64,000 nt of DNA from Planctomycetaceae bacterium (lineage in GTDB: Bacteria; Planctomycetota; UBA1135; GCA-002686595), in the NCBI GenBank assembly GCA_011525785.1, contig WYBT01000026.1:310001-374000 (forward strand), read 5' to 3'. The translations under genes were made by a program, and so were the position numbers. Each line of letters opens with the position of its first letter. The first letter of the stretch is position 1. The notes beneath the pieces were generated by a model. It was not told the DNA's origin and made no database searches. It saw only the letters and a program-made list of their open reading frames with translations. Of this stretch, positions 1-10,300 are shown piece by piece.

Positions 1-1149
1 CGGCTGGCGGTTGGCTCGCTCGACGGCGCGGTCGAGTTGCTGGACGCCGCGGATCCGCGCAAGTCCGTGTGGCGCATCGAAGCCGTGGCGCAAGCCGCGC
101 GCGTTCCCGCTCCGCCTCGGGCGAGTCCCGGCGCATCCCCGGGCGCGGTGCTCGCCGCGGAGCTTCCCGTCGGCCACCGCGGCGGGATCACGGCGTTGGC
201 GTTCTCGCTCGACGGCGCGCGGCTTGCGTCGACCTCCCGCGATGGCAGCACGCTGGTCTGGCAGCTCGACGAGCGCGCCTGCGAATACGAACTCGTGGGA
301 CACAAGGGCGAGGTCGTCGACGTGGCGTTTCACCCGGCGGGGCGAACGCTCGTCACCGCCGGCACCGACAACGTCGGCCTGGTGTGGTCGCTCGAGACCG
401 GCGCATTGACGCTGCGCTTGATCGGGCACGCCTCGCAACTCACCGGCTGCGCTTTCTCGCCTGATGGACAGGTGCTCGCGACGACCTCCGTCGACCGCAC
501 CGCGCGACTGTGGGATGCGCAGCCGCCGCGCGAGCTGCGAGCACGGCGCGCGCGCGAACGCGAGGAGCGCACGCGGCTCGCGCCGCAGCTCGAGGAACTC
601 TACGCGCGACTGGGCACGACGCCGCGCGTGCTGGACGAACTCGCGCGCGACTTGGCGCGACCTGCCGAGGAGCGCGAGCTGCTGATGGATATGGCGCGAA
701 CGCACGGCGACGATCCGCTGGCGCTCCTGGCGTTGGTGGACGAGCCGTTGTTCGACTTCAACGCGACACCGGCGCAGTTGGAGCTCGCGCTGGTGCGCGC
801 GCGGCGCTCGCGCGAGCTCAACGCGTTCCACCGCGAGACTCCGGTGATCCTGGCGCACCTGCTGCTGCGCTTGCCGGCGCGCGACGACGAGCAGCGACGC
901 GAGCGTGTGGCGGAGGCCTGGCAGCTGCTCGAACTCCCCGAACTCAACGTGCTCGCGGCGCACAAGGAAGCCGGCCTGCCCTTGCGCTACTTCGGCTGTC
1001 GCGCGCTGGCTGCGCTCGCGCACGGGGAGGTCGACAGCGCTCGCCAGGCGCGCGAGGGCTTCGAGCAAGTGGCCGTCGAACACTGGCCCCAACTGCGCAC
1101 CGAACTGCGGCGCTTCGCCGAGTGGGTGCGCGCCTCGATGGACGGGTAG
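1..1149 (+). CDS. WD40-repeat protein, C-terminal part (5' end outside window)
   Basis: The frame is open from base 1, so the gene starts before the window; 382 codons are visible. Three WD40-type units can be read: one with GHRGGITALAFS and STLVWQL, one with GHKGEVVDVAFH and VGLVWSL, one with GHASQLTGCAFS and ARLWDA. WD40 units form beta-propeller blades used for protein-protein contact. The last roughly 200 residues are Arg/Glu-rich and look all-helical, unlike a propeller. The repeats resemble the WD40 half of the kinase at 7322-10585, so the missing N-terminus may be a Ser/Thr kinase domain. That is inference: only the repeats are seen. The next gene follows 35 bases downstream on the same strand. 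Confidence 0.8.
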   Translation, partial: RLAVGSLDGAVELLDAADPRKSVWRIEAVAQAARVPAPPRASPGASPGAVLAAELPVGHRGGITALAFSLDGARLASTSRDGSTLVWQLDERACEYELVGHKGEVVDVAFHPAGRTLVTAGTDNVGLVWSLETGALTLRLIGHASQLTGCAFSPDGQVLATTSVDRTARLWDAQPPRELRARRAREREERTRLAPQLEELYARLGTTPRVLDELARDLARPAEERELLMDMARTHGDDPLALLALVDEPLFDFNATPAQLELALVRARRSRELNAFHRETPVILAHLLLRLPARDDEQRRERVAEAWQLLELPELNVLAAHKEAGLPLRYFGCRALAALAHGEVDSARQAREGFEQVAVEHWPQLRTELRRFAEWVRASMDG

Positions 1150-1184
1150 CTTGCCGCGCGCTGGCGCGTACACTCGCGCGCCCC

Positions 1185-2021
1185 GTGCAGACCGCGCCGA
1201 CAGTCCGACTCGCGCCCGACGTACCCGATCTGGCAGCGCTGGGTGCGCGCGAGCCCGGTGACCTGCTCGCCGATCCCCCGCGCGTCGAGACGGCGGCGCG
1301 CATCGAGCCGTTCGGCGCGTGGCTGCGCGTGCCGCTTCCCGGGACGCCCGATCGCACCGGTCGCCAGCACGAGCGCCCGCGCGGCGCGGGAACCGGCTAC
1401 TTGTGGTTCAAGCGTTTCGGCGCAGGCGCTCCCGCCTGGCGCGCGCGCTTCACGCACCCGCGCAGCACGAGCCTCGCCGCGCGCGAGTGGAACCTCGCCT
1501 GCCACCTGCAGGCCGCGGGCGTAACGACGCCGCAACTCGCGGCGCTGATCGAAGCGCCGGGCATCGTCACCGCCGACGCGTCGGTGCTGATCGTGCGCGA
1601 GCTCGAAGGCTTCGTTCCGCTGCGCCCGTGGCTCGCGAGTGAACGCGACGCTGCTCGGCGCGCGAACGCGCTCGAGTCGCTGGCGTTGGCGCTCGGCGCT
1701 GCGTTGCGCTGCGGCGCGTGGCTGCCGCGCACGGACGCGGACAACCTGATGCTCCAGGCGCGCGACTCCGACGACTGCGTTGCGCTGCAGCTCACCAACC
1801 TCGGAAGCGAGCAGGCGATCCTGCGCGAGCGGGGGCTGGTGCGCGCGCGCCTGCCGGCGATCGCGTTCACGGACTTGGGCGAGGGCCGCATCCGTCGCCA
1901 ACTCGCCGCGCGAGCGCGCTCCGCGTGGCTCGCCGGCCTCCAGCGTGAACTCGCGCCCGTGCTGAGGCCTGGCGAGAGCGACACCTTCGCCGGAGCGTTG
2001 TCCAGCGTCGGCGTCGGCTGA
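1185..2021 (+). CDS. WaaP/InaA-like lipopolysaccharide-kinase-family protein
   Basis: About 278 residues from a GTG start; the start is chosen because it lies just after the upstream stop and precedes all conserved sequence, but it is uncertain. The pattern matches the Kdo/WaaP kinase-like family: YLWFKRF, then AAREWNLACHLQAAGV, then VLIVRELEGFVPLRPWL. These family members phosphorylate lipid A-core sugars at the inner membrane or have unknown substrates. The usual catalytic-loop H-x-D is not evident; the matching place reads LPRTDADNLML, which keeps an Asp and an Asn. The enzyme may therefore be divergent or inactive. Its neighbours are protein-kinase genes, so a regulatory role cannot be excluded. 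Confidence 0.6.
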   Translation: MQTAPTVRLAPDVPDLAALGAREPGDLLADPPRVETAARIEPFGAWLRVPLPGTPDRTGRQHERPRGAGTGYLWFKRFGAGAPAWRARFTHPRSTSLAAREWNLACHLQAAGVTTPQLAALIEAPGIVTADASVLIVRELEGFVPLRPWLASERDAARRANALESLALALGAALRCGAWLPRTDADNLMLQARDSDDCVALQLTNLGSEQAILRERGLVRARLPAIAFTDLGEGRIRRQLAARARSAWLAGLQRELAPVLRPGESDTFAGALSSVGVG

Positions 2022-2106
2022 GTACGAACTCCGCCGCGCGCCGCTCGCGCTCGAGGCGAGTAGATTCGCTCCCGTCCCGCGCAGCTCCTCCCCACGCGGG
2101 CGCGAC

Positions 2107-4743
2107 ATGACGACCTCCCACGCGCGCTCCGGCCTGCCCTCGCTCGATCGAGCCGAGGAACTGCTGCTCGACGCGCTCGCCGATCGTTCCCGACTCGACG
2201 AAGCGGGCTTCGACTCGCTCTGCGCGCGCCATCCCGAGCACGCGGCGCAGTTGCGCGCGGTCTACGCGTCGTATCGAGCCGTTGAGTGTTCCCTGCGCGA
2301 CGCTGCGGCTGCTGCGGCGGTGAGCGAGGACGTCACGTCGCGGGCCGCCGGTCGCTTCCGCGTGCTCGGTGAACTCGGACGCGGCGGCATGTCGATCGTG
2401 TACGCCGCTTGGGACGCCAGGTTGCGCCGCAAGGTCGCGCTCAAGACGCTGCTGCCATTCGCTGCCGAGGGGCCGGTCGCTGCCGCACGACTCCAGCGCC
2501 GCCGCGCGCGGCTGACGCACGAGGCCCAGGTGCTCGCGCAGCTCGACCATCCCGGCATCGTGCCGGTGTACGACGTCGTGCACGACGACGATGGCGCGGC
2601 GTACGTGGCGATGCTGCGCGTGCGTGGGGTCGACTTGCGCGAGATCTATCGGCGCGCGTGGAGCGAGGAGAGCGAGTGGTCGCTCGCGCGCGTCGTCGGC
2701 GTGCTGCTGCGCGTGTGCGAAGCGCTGTCGTACGCGCACGGCAAGGGCGTGCTGCACCGCGACCTCAAGCCGGCGAACGTCATGGTCGGGGCCTACGGCG
2801 AGGCCTACGTCATGGATTGGGGTTTGGCGCGCACCGGCGCCGTCGAACTCGCCAAGCAGGACGCTGCCTCGCCGCGCGGTGATCCGTCGCCACCGTCGGA
2901 CGGGTCGCTCTCACTGGTCGTCACGGATCGCGACGACTCGGACAGCGCTGCTGCGCTGCACACACAGCGTGGCGACGTCTTGGGAACTCCCAGCTACATG
3001 TCGCCCGAGCAAGCGGCCGGCGAACTCGAGCGCATCGACGAACGCAGCGATGTCTACAGCGTCGGCGCGATGCTCTACGAGCTGCTCGCGCGCACGGCGC
3101 CGTACGTGCGGCCCGGTGAAGCGAGCACTTCGACGCAGATCCTCAGCGCGTTGCGCGAGGCGCCGCCCGCGCTGCTCGCCAGGCTCGCACCGGATGCGCC
3201 CGCCGAGCTGATCGCGATCGCAGACAAAGCCATGTCGCGGGCGCCGGAGCAGCGCTACGCGTCGATGGCCAAGCTCGCCGACGACCTGCGCGCGTTCCTC
3301 GAAGGTCGCGTGGTGCGCGCATACCGCACCGGCGCGTGGGCCGAGGCGCGCAAGTGGATCGGGCGCCATCGCGCGGTCGTGGGCGTGCTCGCGGCGTTGC
3401 TCGTGACGTTGATCGCGGCGCTGGTGACCTTCGCCGTCCTGCTGCGCGAGTCCGAGCGCAGTCGCACGCGCATGCAGGTTGCGCAGGTCGACGCGCAGAG
3501 GCGTGCGAACGCCAGCGGCGGGTACGCGACCTCGGCGCGCCCTTGCTTCAGCTTCGTGGACGAGTTCGACGGGCCGACGATCCACCGGCGCTGGACAGCC
3601 GGCTCACGCGCAGACCTGGTGACGCAGCGCGACGGTGCGTTGGTGCTCCATTCGGAGGCGGATGGACAGCAAGCCACCGGTGTTGACCTCGATCGTTTCC
3701 AGCACGTCATCTATGGCGACTTCGATGTGCGCGCGCACTTCCGCGTCGAAGGGTTCGACACGCCCAGCGAACCGCGCGCCGAGCGTCAAGTGATGCTGAG
3801 GGCTTTCCTCGCGAGCAGCAATCTTCCGCTGGCCGACGTGTCTCGTTGCGCCGAGCGCGATCCACCCGCCTTTGTTCCCAGCGAACAGAGCTACCGCGCA
3901 CTGACTCACTCCGACGAGGGGCCGCGCTTCTTGCCCGAGACCTGCGCAGCGGCGGACGATCGCTCTGGAGCGCTTCGCATCACGCGTGTTGGCGACCGTG
4001 TGACGACCTACTACTGGAAGGACGGTTGGCAGCGTCTGCACGAAGAGACGGGCTCGCGCGAACCTGCGACGCTCGCTCTCCAAGCCTGGACGTACTACGC
4101 CGCCGAACCCTTCGACTTCGTGGTGGAGCGCGTGGAGCTGTTCACCGACGAGCTGTCGATGCTCGAGCCCATCGCCGCGATCCGCGACGAATTCACTTCG
4201 GAAAAACTCGACCAGCAATTCGCCGTGTATTCCCGGGCCGGCATTGCCGCACCGGTCGACGGACGTCTGTACCTGGAGACCTTCGAGGGTGGAGGCAGTG
4301 TGCGGGTGATGCTCCACATGCTGCACTGGAAGATCTCAGGCGATTTCGAATGGCAGGCGCAGATCGAGCTCCACGAGATGCCAGCGCCTCCGCAGCAGTC
4401 GAGCGAGCTGCGGATCGAGATCCACACCATCTCGGAAGTGATTCACGCCACGGTCGCGTTCCAAGCCACGCCCGTCGGGCGCAAGCTGGTCGCCTTCAAC
4501 CACCGCGAGCGCGTCGAGCGCCCGCTCGACGTCCGCAGTGTTCGCGTGCGCTTCGTTCGCCACGGCAGCGAGCTCGAGACGTGGATCGAGACGAACGGCG
4601 AGTGGCAGCGGCTGCTCGTCCGCACCGGACTGACTCCCAAGACGGAGTTGTCGTTCTCGATCCGCTTGGAGTCGCCAGAGGGCGCGCCCGGCGCGCTCGT
4701 CAGCCTCGACGACCTGAGCGTGACCGGCCTCTCGGAGCGCTGA
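2107..4743 (+). CDS. Membrane Ser/Thr protein kinase with jelly-roll-like extracytoplasmic half
   Basis: 878 residues. A short helical N-terminal segment (about 1-80) precedes a Hanks-type kinase domain (about 84-400): glycine loop GRGGMSIVY, VALK with Lys113, HRDLKPAN with Asp219, and DWG (Asp237) in place of DFG. GTPSYMSPEQ follows after an unusually long activation segment containing VVTDRD. One membrane helix lies near residues 424-446. The C-terminal 400 residues hold two similar beta-rich units, starting FVDEFDG and IRDEFTS, each with a GDF motif; they look like concanavalin-type ligand-binding sandwiches. The kinase half is paralogous to the kinase at 7322-10585, while the sensor halves are unrelated. 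The likely role is a sensor that phosphorylates cytoplasmic targets; its ligand is unknown. Confidence 0.9.
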   Translation: MTTSHARSGLPSLDRAEELLLDALADRSRLDEAGFDSLCARHPEHAAQLRAVYASYRAVECSLRDAAAAAAVSEDVTSRAAGRFRVLGELGRGGMSIVYAAWDARLRRKVALKTLLPFAAEGPVAAARLQRRRARLTHEAQVLAQLDHPGIVPVYDVVHDDDGAAYVAMLRVRGVDLREIYRRAWSEESEWSLARVVGVLLRVCEALSYAHGKGVLHRDLKPANVMVGAYGEAYVMDWGLARTGAVELAKQDAASPRGDPSPPSDGSLSLVVTDRDDSDSAAALHTQRGDVLGTPSYMSPEQAAGELERIDERSDVYSVGAMLYELLARTAPYVRPGEASTSTQILSALREAPPALLARLAPDAPAELIAIADKAMSRAPEQRYASMAKLADDLRAFLEGRVVRAYRTGAWAEARKWIGRHRAVVGVLAALLVTLIAALVTFAVLLRESERSRTRMQVAQVDAQRRANASGGYATSARPCFSFVDEFDGPTIHRRWTAGSRADLVTQRDGALVLHSEADGQQATGVDLDRFQHVIYGDFDVRAHFRVEGFDTPSEPRAERQVMLRAFLASSNLPLADVSRCAERDPPAFVPSEQSYRALTHSDEGPRFLPETCAAADDRSGALRITRVGDRVTTYYWKDGWQRLHEETGSREPATLALQAWTYYAAEPFDFVVERVELFTDELSMLEPIAAIRDEFTSEKLDQQFAVYSRAGIAAPVDGRLYLETFEGGGSVRVMLHMLHWKISGDFEWQAQIELHEMPAPPQQSSELRIEIHTISEVIHATVAFQATPVGRKLVAFNHRERVERPLDVRSVRVRFVRHGSELETWIETNGEWQRLLVRTGLTPKTELSFSIRLESPEGAPGALVSLDDLSVTGLSER

Positions 4744-4829
4744 GCGGAAACGTCGAGCGCCCGCCGCCGCTGGGATCAGGAGAACCCCAAACGATGGCGA
4801 GCGCCCGGCTCACCGCGCAGCGACGCGCG

Positions 4830-7175
4830 CTACGGGAGGACCATGAACTCCAGGCCGTTGGAGAGGTTGGTCGACTTCGGCGCCGGCGGGTCGCGGAACC
4901 AGGCCTGCGCGTTGATCACGGCCCCGGCGGCCATCGGCTGTCCCAGCGCGCCCAGGTGCGTTGCGAGGTAGGTGTTCCACTCCTCCGAGAACGACCCGTC
5001 GCACTGTCCGACCGTGCCGCCCGAATTCTGCGTGCCCATGCGCTGCGCGGGGACCTTGACGCACTCGACGCTCGTGCTGCCCGGCGCCCACACGCCCGCC
5101 CGGCGACCGTTGATGCCGTAGAAGATCAGCCCCTGCTTCTGGCCTTCGACCTGCGAGGTGCGCAGATAGAAGCCGAGTTGGTTGCTGAGGCTCGGCGTGC
5201 CGACGCTGGACATCGACGGCGAACAGCCGTTGGTGGTCGTGGACGAGGTGCAGTAGCTCGTCGGCAGGTGCGCGTCCTGGAAATTGTCGAACCAGGCGAT
5301 GCCGCCGGCGCTTGCGACCGCGGGGCCGGGCACGCCGACGAGCACTTGGTAGTCGTCCGTGATGCCGACGCTCATGCCGACGTACTGATTGTTCTCCGAC
5401 GGAGGAACGAGCAGCTTCGAGACCTCGCCCCACACGCCGTTCTGTTTGGCGAACGCGAGCGCGCTGCCGTGCAGCGTGGTCCAGCCGGCGATCGACTCCG
5501 CGTCAGCCGGCGCACCGATCACAGCCAAGTCGCCCTTCAGTGCGCAGCCAGTTCCGATGACCCAAGCATTGAGGCCGAGTTCCACACTCGAGAGGTTGGT
5601 GCCCGCCATGCCGAAGCGTCGCGCGGGCCGAGTCGGGGTCAGGCGGCCACCCGGCTCGAGGACCACGGCGCCGCTGGACAGGTCGAACACGTAGGCCACG
5701 CCGCCGATTTGCCCGACGGCGCCTTCGGCGGCGGCCGTCACGAGCAGCCGTTGTCCCTCGAGCGCAACGCTCCAGCCGAAGTGCAGGCCGGCGGTCGGAA
5801 GGATGGTCTCGTACCCGTTGGGCGAGATCGTGTGCAGCAGCGACCAGCTCGTCCCGCTGCGTTGGTAGACGCGCACCTGGCCCGTGCCTCCCGAGTCCCA
5901 GTTGCCGAGTGCGAGCAAGTCGCCCGAAATCGCGGCGTTGAAGTAGCGCCCGAACTCGGCGTGTTCGAGCGTCGGCGTGCCGCTGCCCGTGCGCCAGATG
6001 CGGAACTCGTAGTTGAGCGAGCTCGCTTCGCGCCCGAGCATCACGAACGTGTCGCCGTCCGCGGCCACGCAAGTCGTCGCCCGCTGCTGGAAGTCGTGGA
6101 TCGGCCCGATCCAGTCCGTCCCATCGAACTGGTAGAAGGCCCCGTAGCTGATCGATGGGTTGCCCGCCACCGGAGTCCACTGGCACAGTCCGATGAAATC
6201 GCCCGACAAGGCTGCGGAAGCGCCGTTCCATGGTGTTCCACCGGGGAAGGCGAGTTCTTCGGACTGCGACCAGGCGCTGCCCACGCGATCGTAGATCCGC
6301 AGTCCGTTGAACGTGCCGACGGCCATGCGATCGCCGTCGATGCTGATCGTGTGTCCGGTGAAGCTCGCGCAGTTGCCTGAGACCGGGCAGTTCGTGAAGA
6401 GCGTGCCGTCCGGCAGTCGGCGCTGAGGCCAGGGCTCTTTGCACTTGCCGTCGTCGGCTGCCGCAATCGCCGCGATCTCGGCGGCTGTGAGCGCGCGGTC
6501 GTAGAGCGAGACTTCGTCGATGAGCCCGGTGAAGTTGTTGCCGTCCGCGACCTGGAAGGCCCACGGGTTGGTCAACATCGGCCCGGCGCCGGGTGTGCTT
6601 GCGACGAGCACTCCGTCGGCGTAGACGCGCAGACCGTTGGTCGTGTCGTAGGTCCCGGCGACGTGGTGGAACTGTCCGTCGCGAAGGTCGGGACCGCCTA
6701 CCGCCGTGGCGACGGCGCCGTGGCCGATCTCGAGTCGCGCCTGACCCGTGTTGTCGTTGAGATACAGGCCGAAGCCGGTCCCGGGCGTTCCGTCCTTGCG
6801 GGCTAGCCGCAGCTTGGCCCACGGCGGCGCGGCGTCGATGCGCACCCACAACTCCACGCTCATCTGCGAAGTGAAGTTCAGCGCGGGCAACTGCGAGAGC
6901 GGGAAGTTGTTGAGCGCGAGCCCGCTGCTGTTCGCAAACGAGAAGGCGTTGCCAACCTTGCCCGGTACAGGTCCGCCGTAGGGGAAGGGCGTGAGAGGCG
7001 GGCGCGCGACCGGCTCGAAGGCCTCGAGCGCGAGCATCAGGCCGTTGCCGTCGGGGAAGAACCCGTCGGCGTCCCAGCAGGCGATCAGATTGGGCGGGGG
7101 AGCGACGCAGTCCTGGGCGACGCACAGGGCGGGGAGCGCCGCGACGGCGGCGAGAGCGATCGAGAGGGGTCTCAT
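4830..7175 (-). CDS. Secreted LamG-domain protein with beta-propeller-like region
   Basis: 781 residues with a clear signal peptide (MRPLSIALAAVAALPALCVA, cut before QDC). Residues about 20-245 form a LamG/concanavalin-like jelly roll: MSVELWVRIDAA, GFGLYLNDNTGQ, GQFHHVAGTYD, GLIDEVSLYDRAL. The middle carries repeated units such as ISIDGDRMAVGTFNGLRIYD and VALEGQRLLVTAAA, typical of FG-GAP-like propeller blades. The C-terminus has QAWFRDPP and ends NGLEFMVLP. The protein is probably exported and binds glycans or other surface ligands; no catalytic site is visible. It lies convergent to the kinase gene at 2107-4743, with 86 bases between the stops and no obvious terminator there. Confidence 0.8.
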   Translation of the reverse strand: MRPLSIALAAVAALPALCVAQDCVAPPPNLIACWDADGFFPDGNGLMLALEAFEPVARPPLTPFPYGGPVPGKVGNAFSFANSSGLALNNFPLSQLPALNFTSQMSVELWVRIDAAPPWAKLRLARKDGTPGTGFGLYLNDNTGQARLEIGHGAVATAVGGPDLRDGQFHHVAGTYDTTNGLRVYADGVLVASTPGAGPMLTNPWAFQVADGNNFTGLIDEVSLYDRALTAAEIAAIAAADDGKCKEPWPQRRLPDGTLFTNCPVSGNCASFTGHTISIDGDRMAVGTFNGLRIYDRVGSAWSQSEELAFPGGTPWNGASAALSGDFIGLCQWTPVAGNPSISYGAFYQFDGTDWIGPIHDFQQRATTCVAADGDTFVMLGREASSLNYEFRIWRTGSGTPTLEHAEFGRYFNAAISGDLLALGNWDSGGTGQVRVYQRSGTSWSLLHTISPNGYETILPTAGLHFGWSVALEGQRLLVTAAAEGAVGQIGGVAYVFDLSSGAVVLEPGGRLTPTRPARRFGMAGTNLSSVELGLNAWVIGTGCALKGDLAVIGAPADAESIAGWTTLHGSALAFAKQNGVWGEVSKLLVPPSENNQYVGMSVGITDDYQVLVGVPGPAVASAGGIAWFDNFQDAHLPTSYCTSSTTTNGCSPSMSSVGTPSLSNQLGFYLRTSQVEGQKQGLIFYGINGRRAGVWAPGSTSVECVKVPAQRMGTQNSGGTVGQCDGSFSEEWNTYLATHLGALGQPMAAGAVINAQAWFRDPPAPKSTNLSNGLEFMVLP

Positions 7176-7321
7176 GGGGAGTTCGCAGTGAGGACCAGTG
7201 GTCGCTGCGCCCGACCGGAAAGGGACGGGTCACAGACGGCCTGCGATCTGCCCAGTGCGCGCCGCACCGCGCGCGGACCGGAAATCCCAACGAAACCGCC
7301 GCGGCCCCTCGGGCCCGCGAC

Positions 7322-10300
7322 TCACTCCGGCGCCGGCGCGCGCCAGATCCGCACGCGGTTGTCGATGCCCACCGTGGCGACCGCGCCGCCATCCGGCGAC
7401 GCCAGCACTCGCTTGTCGGCCACTCGAGCCCCGGGCAGCGTCGCGAGCACTTCGCCGCTCGAGGCGTCGAGCACGACCAGATCGCCGCTGTTGCCGGTCG
7501 CGAAAACGCGCTCGCCGTCGTGGGACCAGGCGCAGTCTCCCGTCTCGGCGAACGGCGCGACCCAGACAAGCTCTCCGCGCGCTACGTCGAAGCGCGCGAT
7601 CTCACCCGAATGCAGTCGCAGCACGATGCTCCCGCCGTCGGAATCCGGGTGCGCCCACGCAATGCGCTCGGAGAAGGGCTGCCAGCGCTGTTCGGCGCCG
7701 CTGTGTGCGTCCACGGTGGCCAGTTGGCCGCCCTCGCCGCACAAGACGAGCACGCGTCCGTCCGCCGACAGTTGCATCCGCGTCAGCGACTCGCCTCCCA
7801 GCGGGGCCGTGGACCAGGTGGGAGCGGGCGCGTCGAATTCGAAGCGCTCCACGCGCCCGTCTCCGTGCGCGGCGATCAGCGCGCGCTCGCTGCGCAGCAC
7901 CTCCGCTTGTCGGTACTGGACCTTGGGCGCGGAACGCGTCGTGATCAGCTCGCCGTTCTCCAAGTCGTGGACGCGCGCCACGCCGGAATTGTCGGTCGTG
8001 ACGAGCCAACCGCCGCCGTACGCCAGCGCGACGTCTCGCATCGTGGCCTCGATGCGGAAGCGCGCGAGCGGCGCCTGCGTCGCCAGGTCCCAGACCTGCA
8101 CGACGCCCCAGTCGCCGACCGTGACCAGCCGTTGGCTGTTCGCGTCGATGATCGCGTCGCGCAACGGCTCCGCGGCGCGCGAACGCAAGCGCCTGAGCCG
8201 CGCGGTCTGGTCCCACACGTGGACGCTGCCGCCGAGGTCGGAGGCGGCGAGCCAGCGGCCATCGGCCGAGAACACCAGGTTGGCGATCGTGCTCTGGTTG
8301 CCGTTGAGCTGGCCCAGCGCCTCCCACGTGCTCGTGTCGTACAGATGGACCGAGCACCCGCTCGCGACGGCCAGAACGTCGTTTTCAGGGCTCATGCGCA
8401 TGCGGTAGATCGCGCGCGGCAAGCGGTCGATCGCGCGCTGGAGCTCGCTGTCCTCGACGTTCCACAACTCGAGCTGGCCGTGCCAGTCGCCGGTGATCAG
8501 CCCTCGTCCATCGGCGGTCAGCGCGACTCCGTCGATCCGCGAGTTCGAGCGACCGACGTTCGTCACTCGCCGTCCAACGCGCGCGTCCCACACAGCCGCC
8601 TGACCGATCTCGGCGCCGGCGGCGACCAGTCCGCTGGCGGGCTGACTCGTCAAGAAAGTCATGCGCGCGAGCGGCTCGTCGAACCTCCGCGCGCTGTTCT
8701 CCTGGCCCGGTCGCCAGCCGAAGACGGAGTTCGACAACGCACCGACCAACAGCTCGCCGTCGGGCTGCATCAACAGGTCGGTCCCGCCGCCGCGCGCGAG
8801 GGCCGCGAAAGGCGTCGGCGCCGGGCGCACGAGCTCCAGACGCTCGAGATCGAATTGCTCGAGCTCGCCGCGCGCGCTGGCGGCGAACACGCTGCGCTCG
8901 TCGGGGCTGAACGCCAGGGCGGTCATGCGGTCGCTCGTCACCTGGCGGTGCGCGACGCGCCGGCGCTGCTCGAGCTCCCAGACGCTCAGGTTCCCCAGTC
9001 GGTCGCCGGCGACAAGTCGCTTGCCGTCCGTCGCGATGTCCAGGGCGCACACGCGCAGGTCGTGACCGCTCAAATCGAAGGAGCTGGTCTCCAACTCGGC
9101 GAACAGGTAGCGCCACTCCCAGCCGCGCTGCTCGGGGCGCGCGCGCTCGAGCAGCCGCCGCGCCTCGCGCACTTCGCCGTTGCGCAGCGCCGCTGCCGCG
9201 AGCGCGACACTGTTCTGATAGTCGCGTCGCTCGAGCTGCTGATTCACCGCGATCAGTTGCCGGCGATGGACGAACTGCAGGCTGGAAGCGATCAACACGG
9301 CCGCCACGCTCAGGCCGACTCCAGCAGCGGCGAGTCGATTGCGGCTGACCCATTTGCGCAACTCGGCCCAGGCGCCGGTGCGGTGCGCGCGCACCACGCG
9401 GCCCTCGAGGAACGCGCGCAGCTCCTCGCCCAACTCGCGCACGCTCGCGTAGCGATGCTCGCGCTCGCGGGCCATGGCGCGCTCCACGATCGCGATCAGT
9501 TCGACCGGGGCCTGCGGCACCTGCTGCGCGAGCGGCTGCGGCGGCCCTTGGCGCAACGCCTCGATCAGTCGCGCGGGCGTGCTCGACTCCGTGCGCGACT
9601 GGTACGGCGGAACGTGCGCCAGGAGCTCGTAGAGCATCGCGCCGATGGCGTACACGTCCGCGCGGCCGTCGAGCGCGAGGCTCTCGCCGGTCTGCTCCGG
9701 CGGCATGTAGCTCGGAGTGCCGACGATGTCGCCCTCCTGGGTGAAGAGCGGCGAGCTGCCCGAGTCGGCCGCGTCGCGATCCGTGACGACCACCGACTGC
9801 GAGGACTCGTCGCCGGCGCGGCGCGCCTCTGTCGCTCGTGTTCCGCCGGCGAGCTCGCCCGTGCGCGCCAGTCCCCAGTCCATCACATACGCCTCGCCGA
9901 ACGAGCCCACCATCACGTTCGCCGGCTTGAGGTCGCGGTGCAGCACGCCCCGCTCGTGCGCGAAGGCGATGGCCTCGCACACGCGCTGCAGCACGCCAAC
10001 GACGCGCGCCAGGCTCCACTCGCGCTCGCCGCGCCAGCAGCGCCGGTACACCTCGCGCAGATCGACACCGCGCACGCGCAGCATCGCGACGTACACCTCG
10101 CCGGCCTCATCGCGCACGACGTCGTACACCGGCACGACGCCCGGGTGGTCGAGCTGGGCCAGCACCTGCGCTTCGTTGCCCAGGCGCGCGCGGCGGCGCT
10201 CGAGTTGGGTCGCGCTCGAGCGGCGCACCTGGTCGGGCGCGCGCGCGCACTTGAGCGCCACCTTGCGACGGAGCTTCTGGTCCCAGGCGAGGAACACGAT

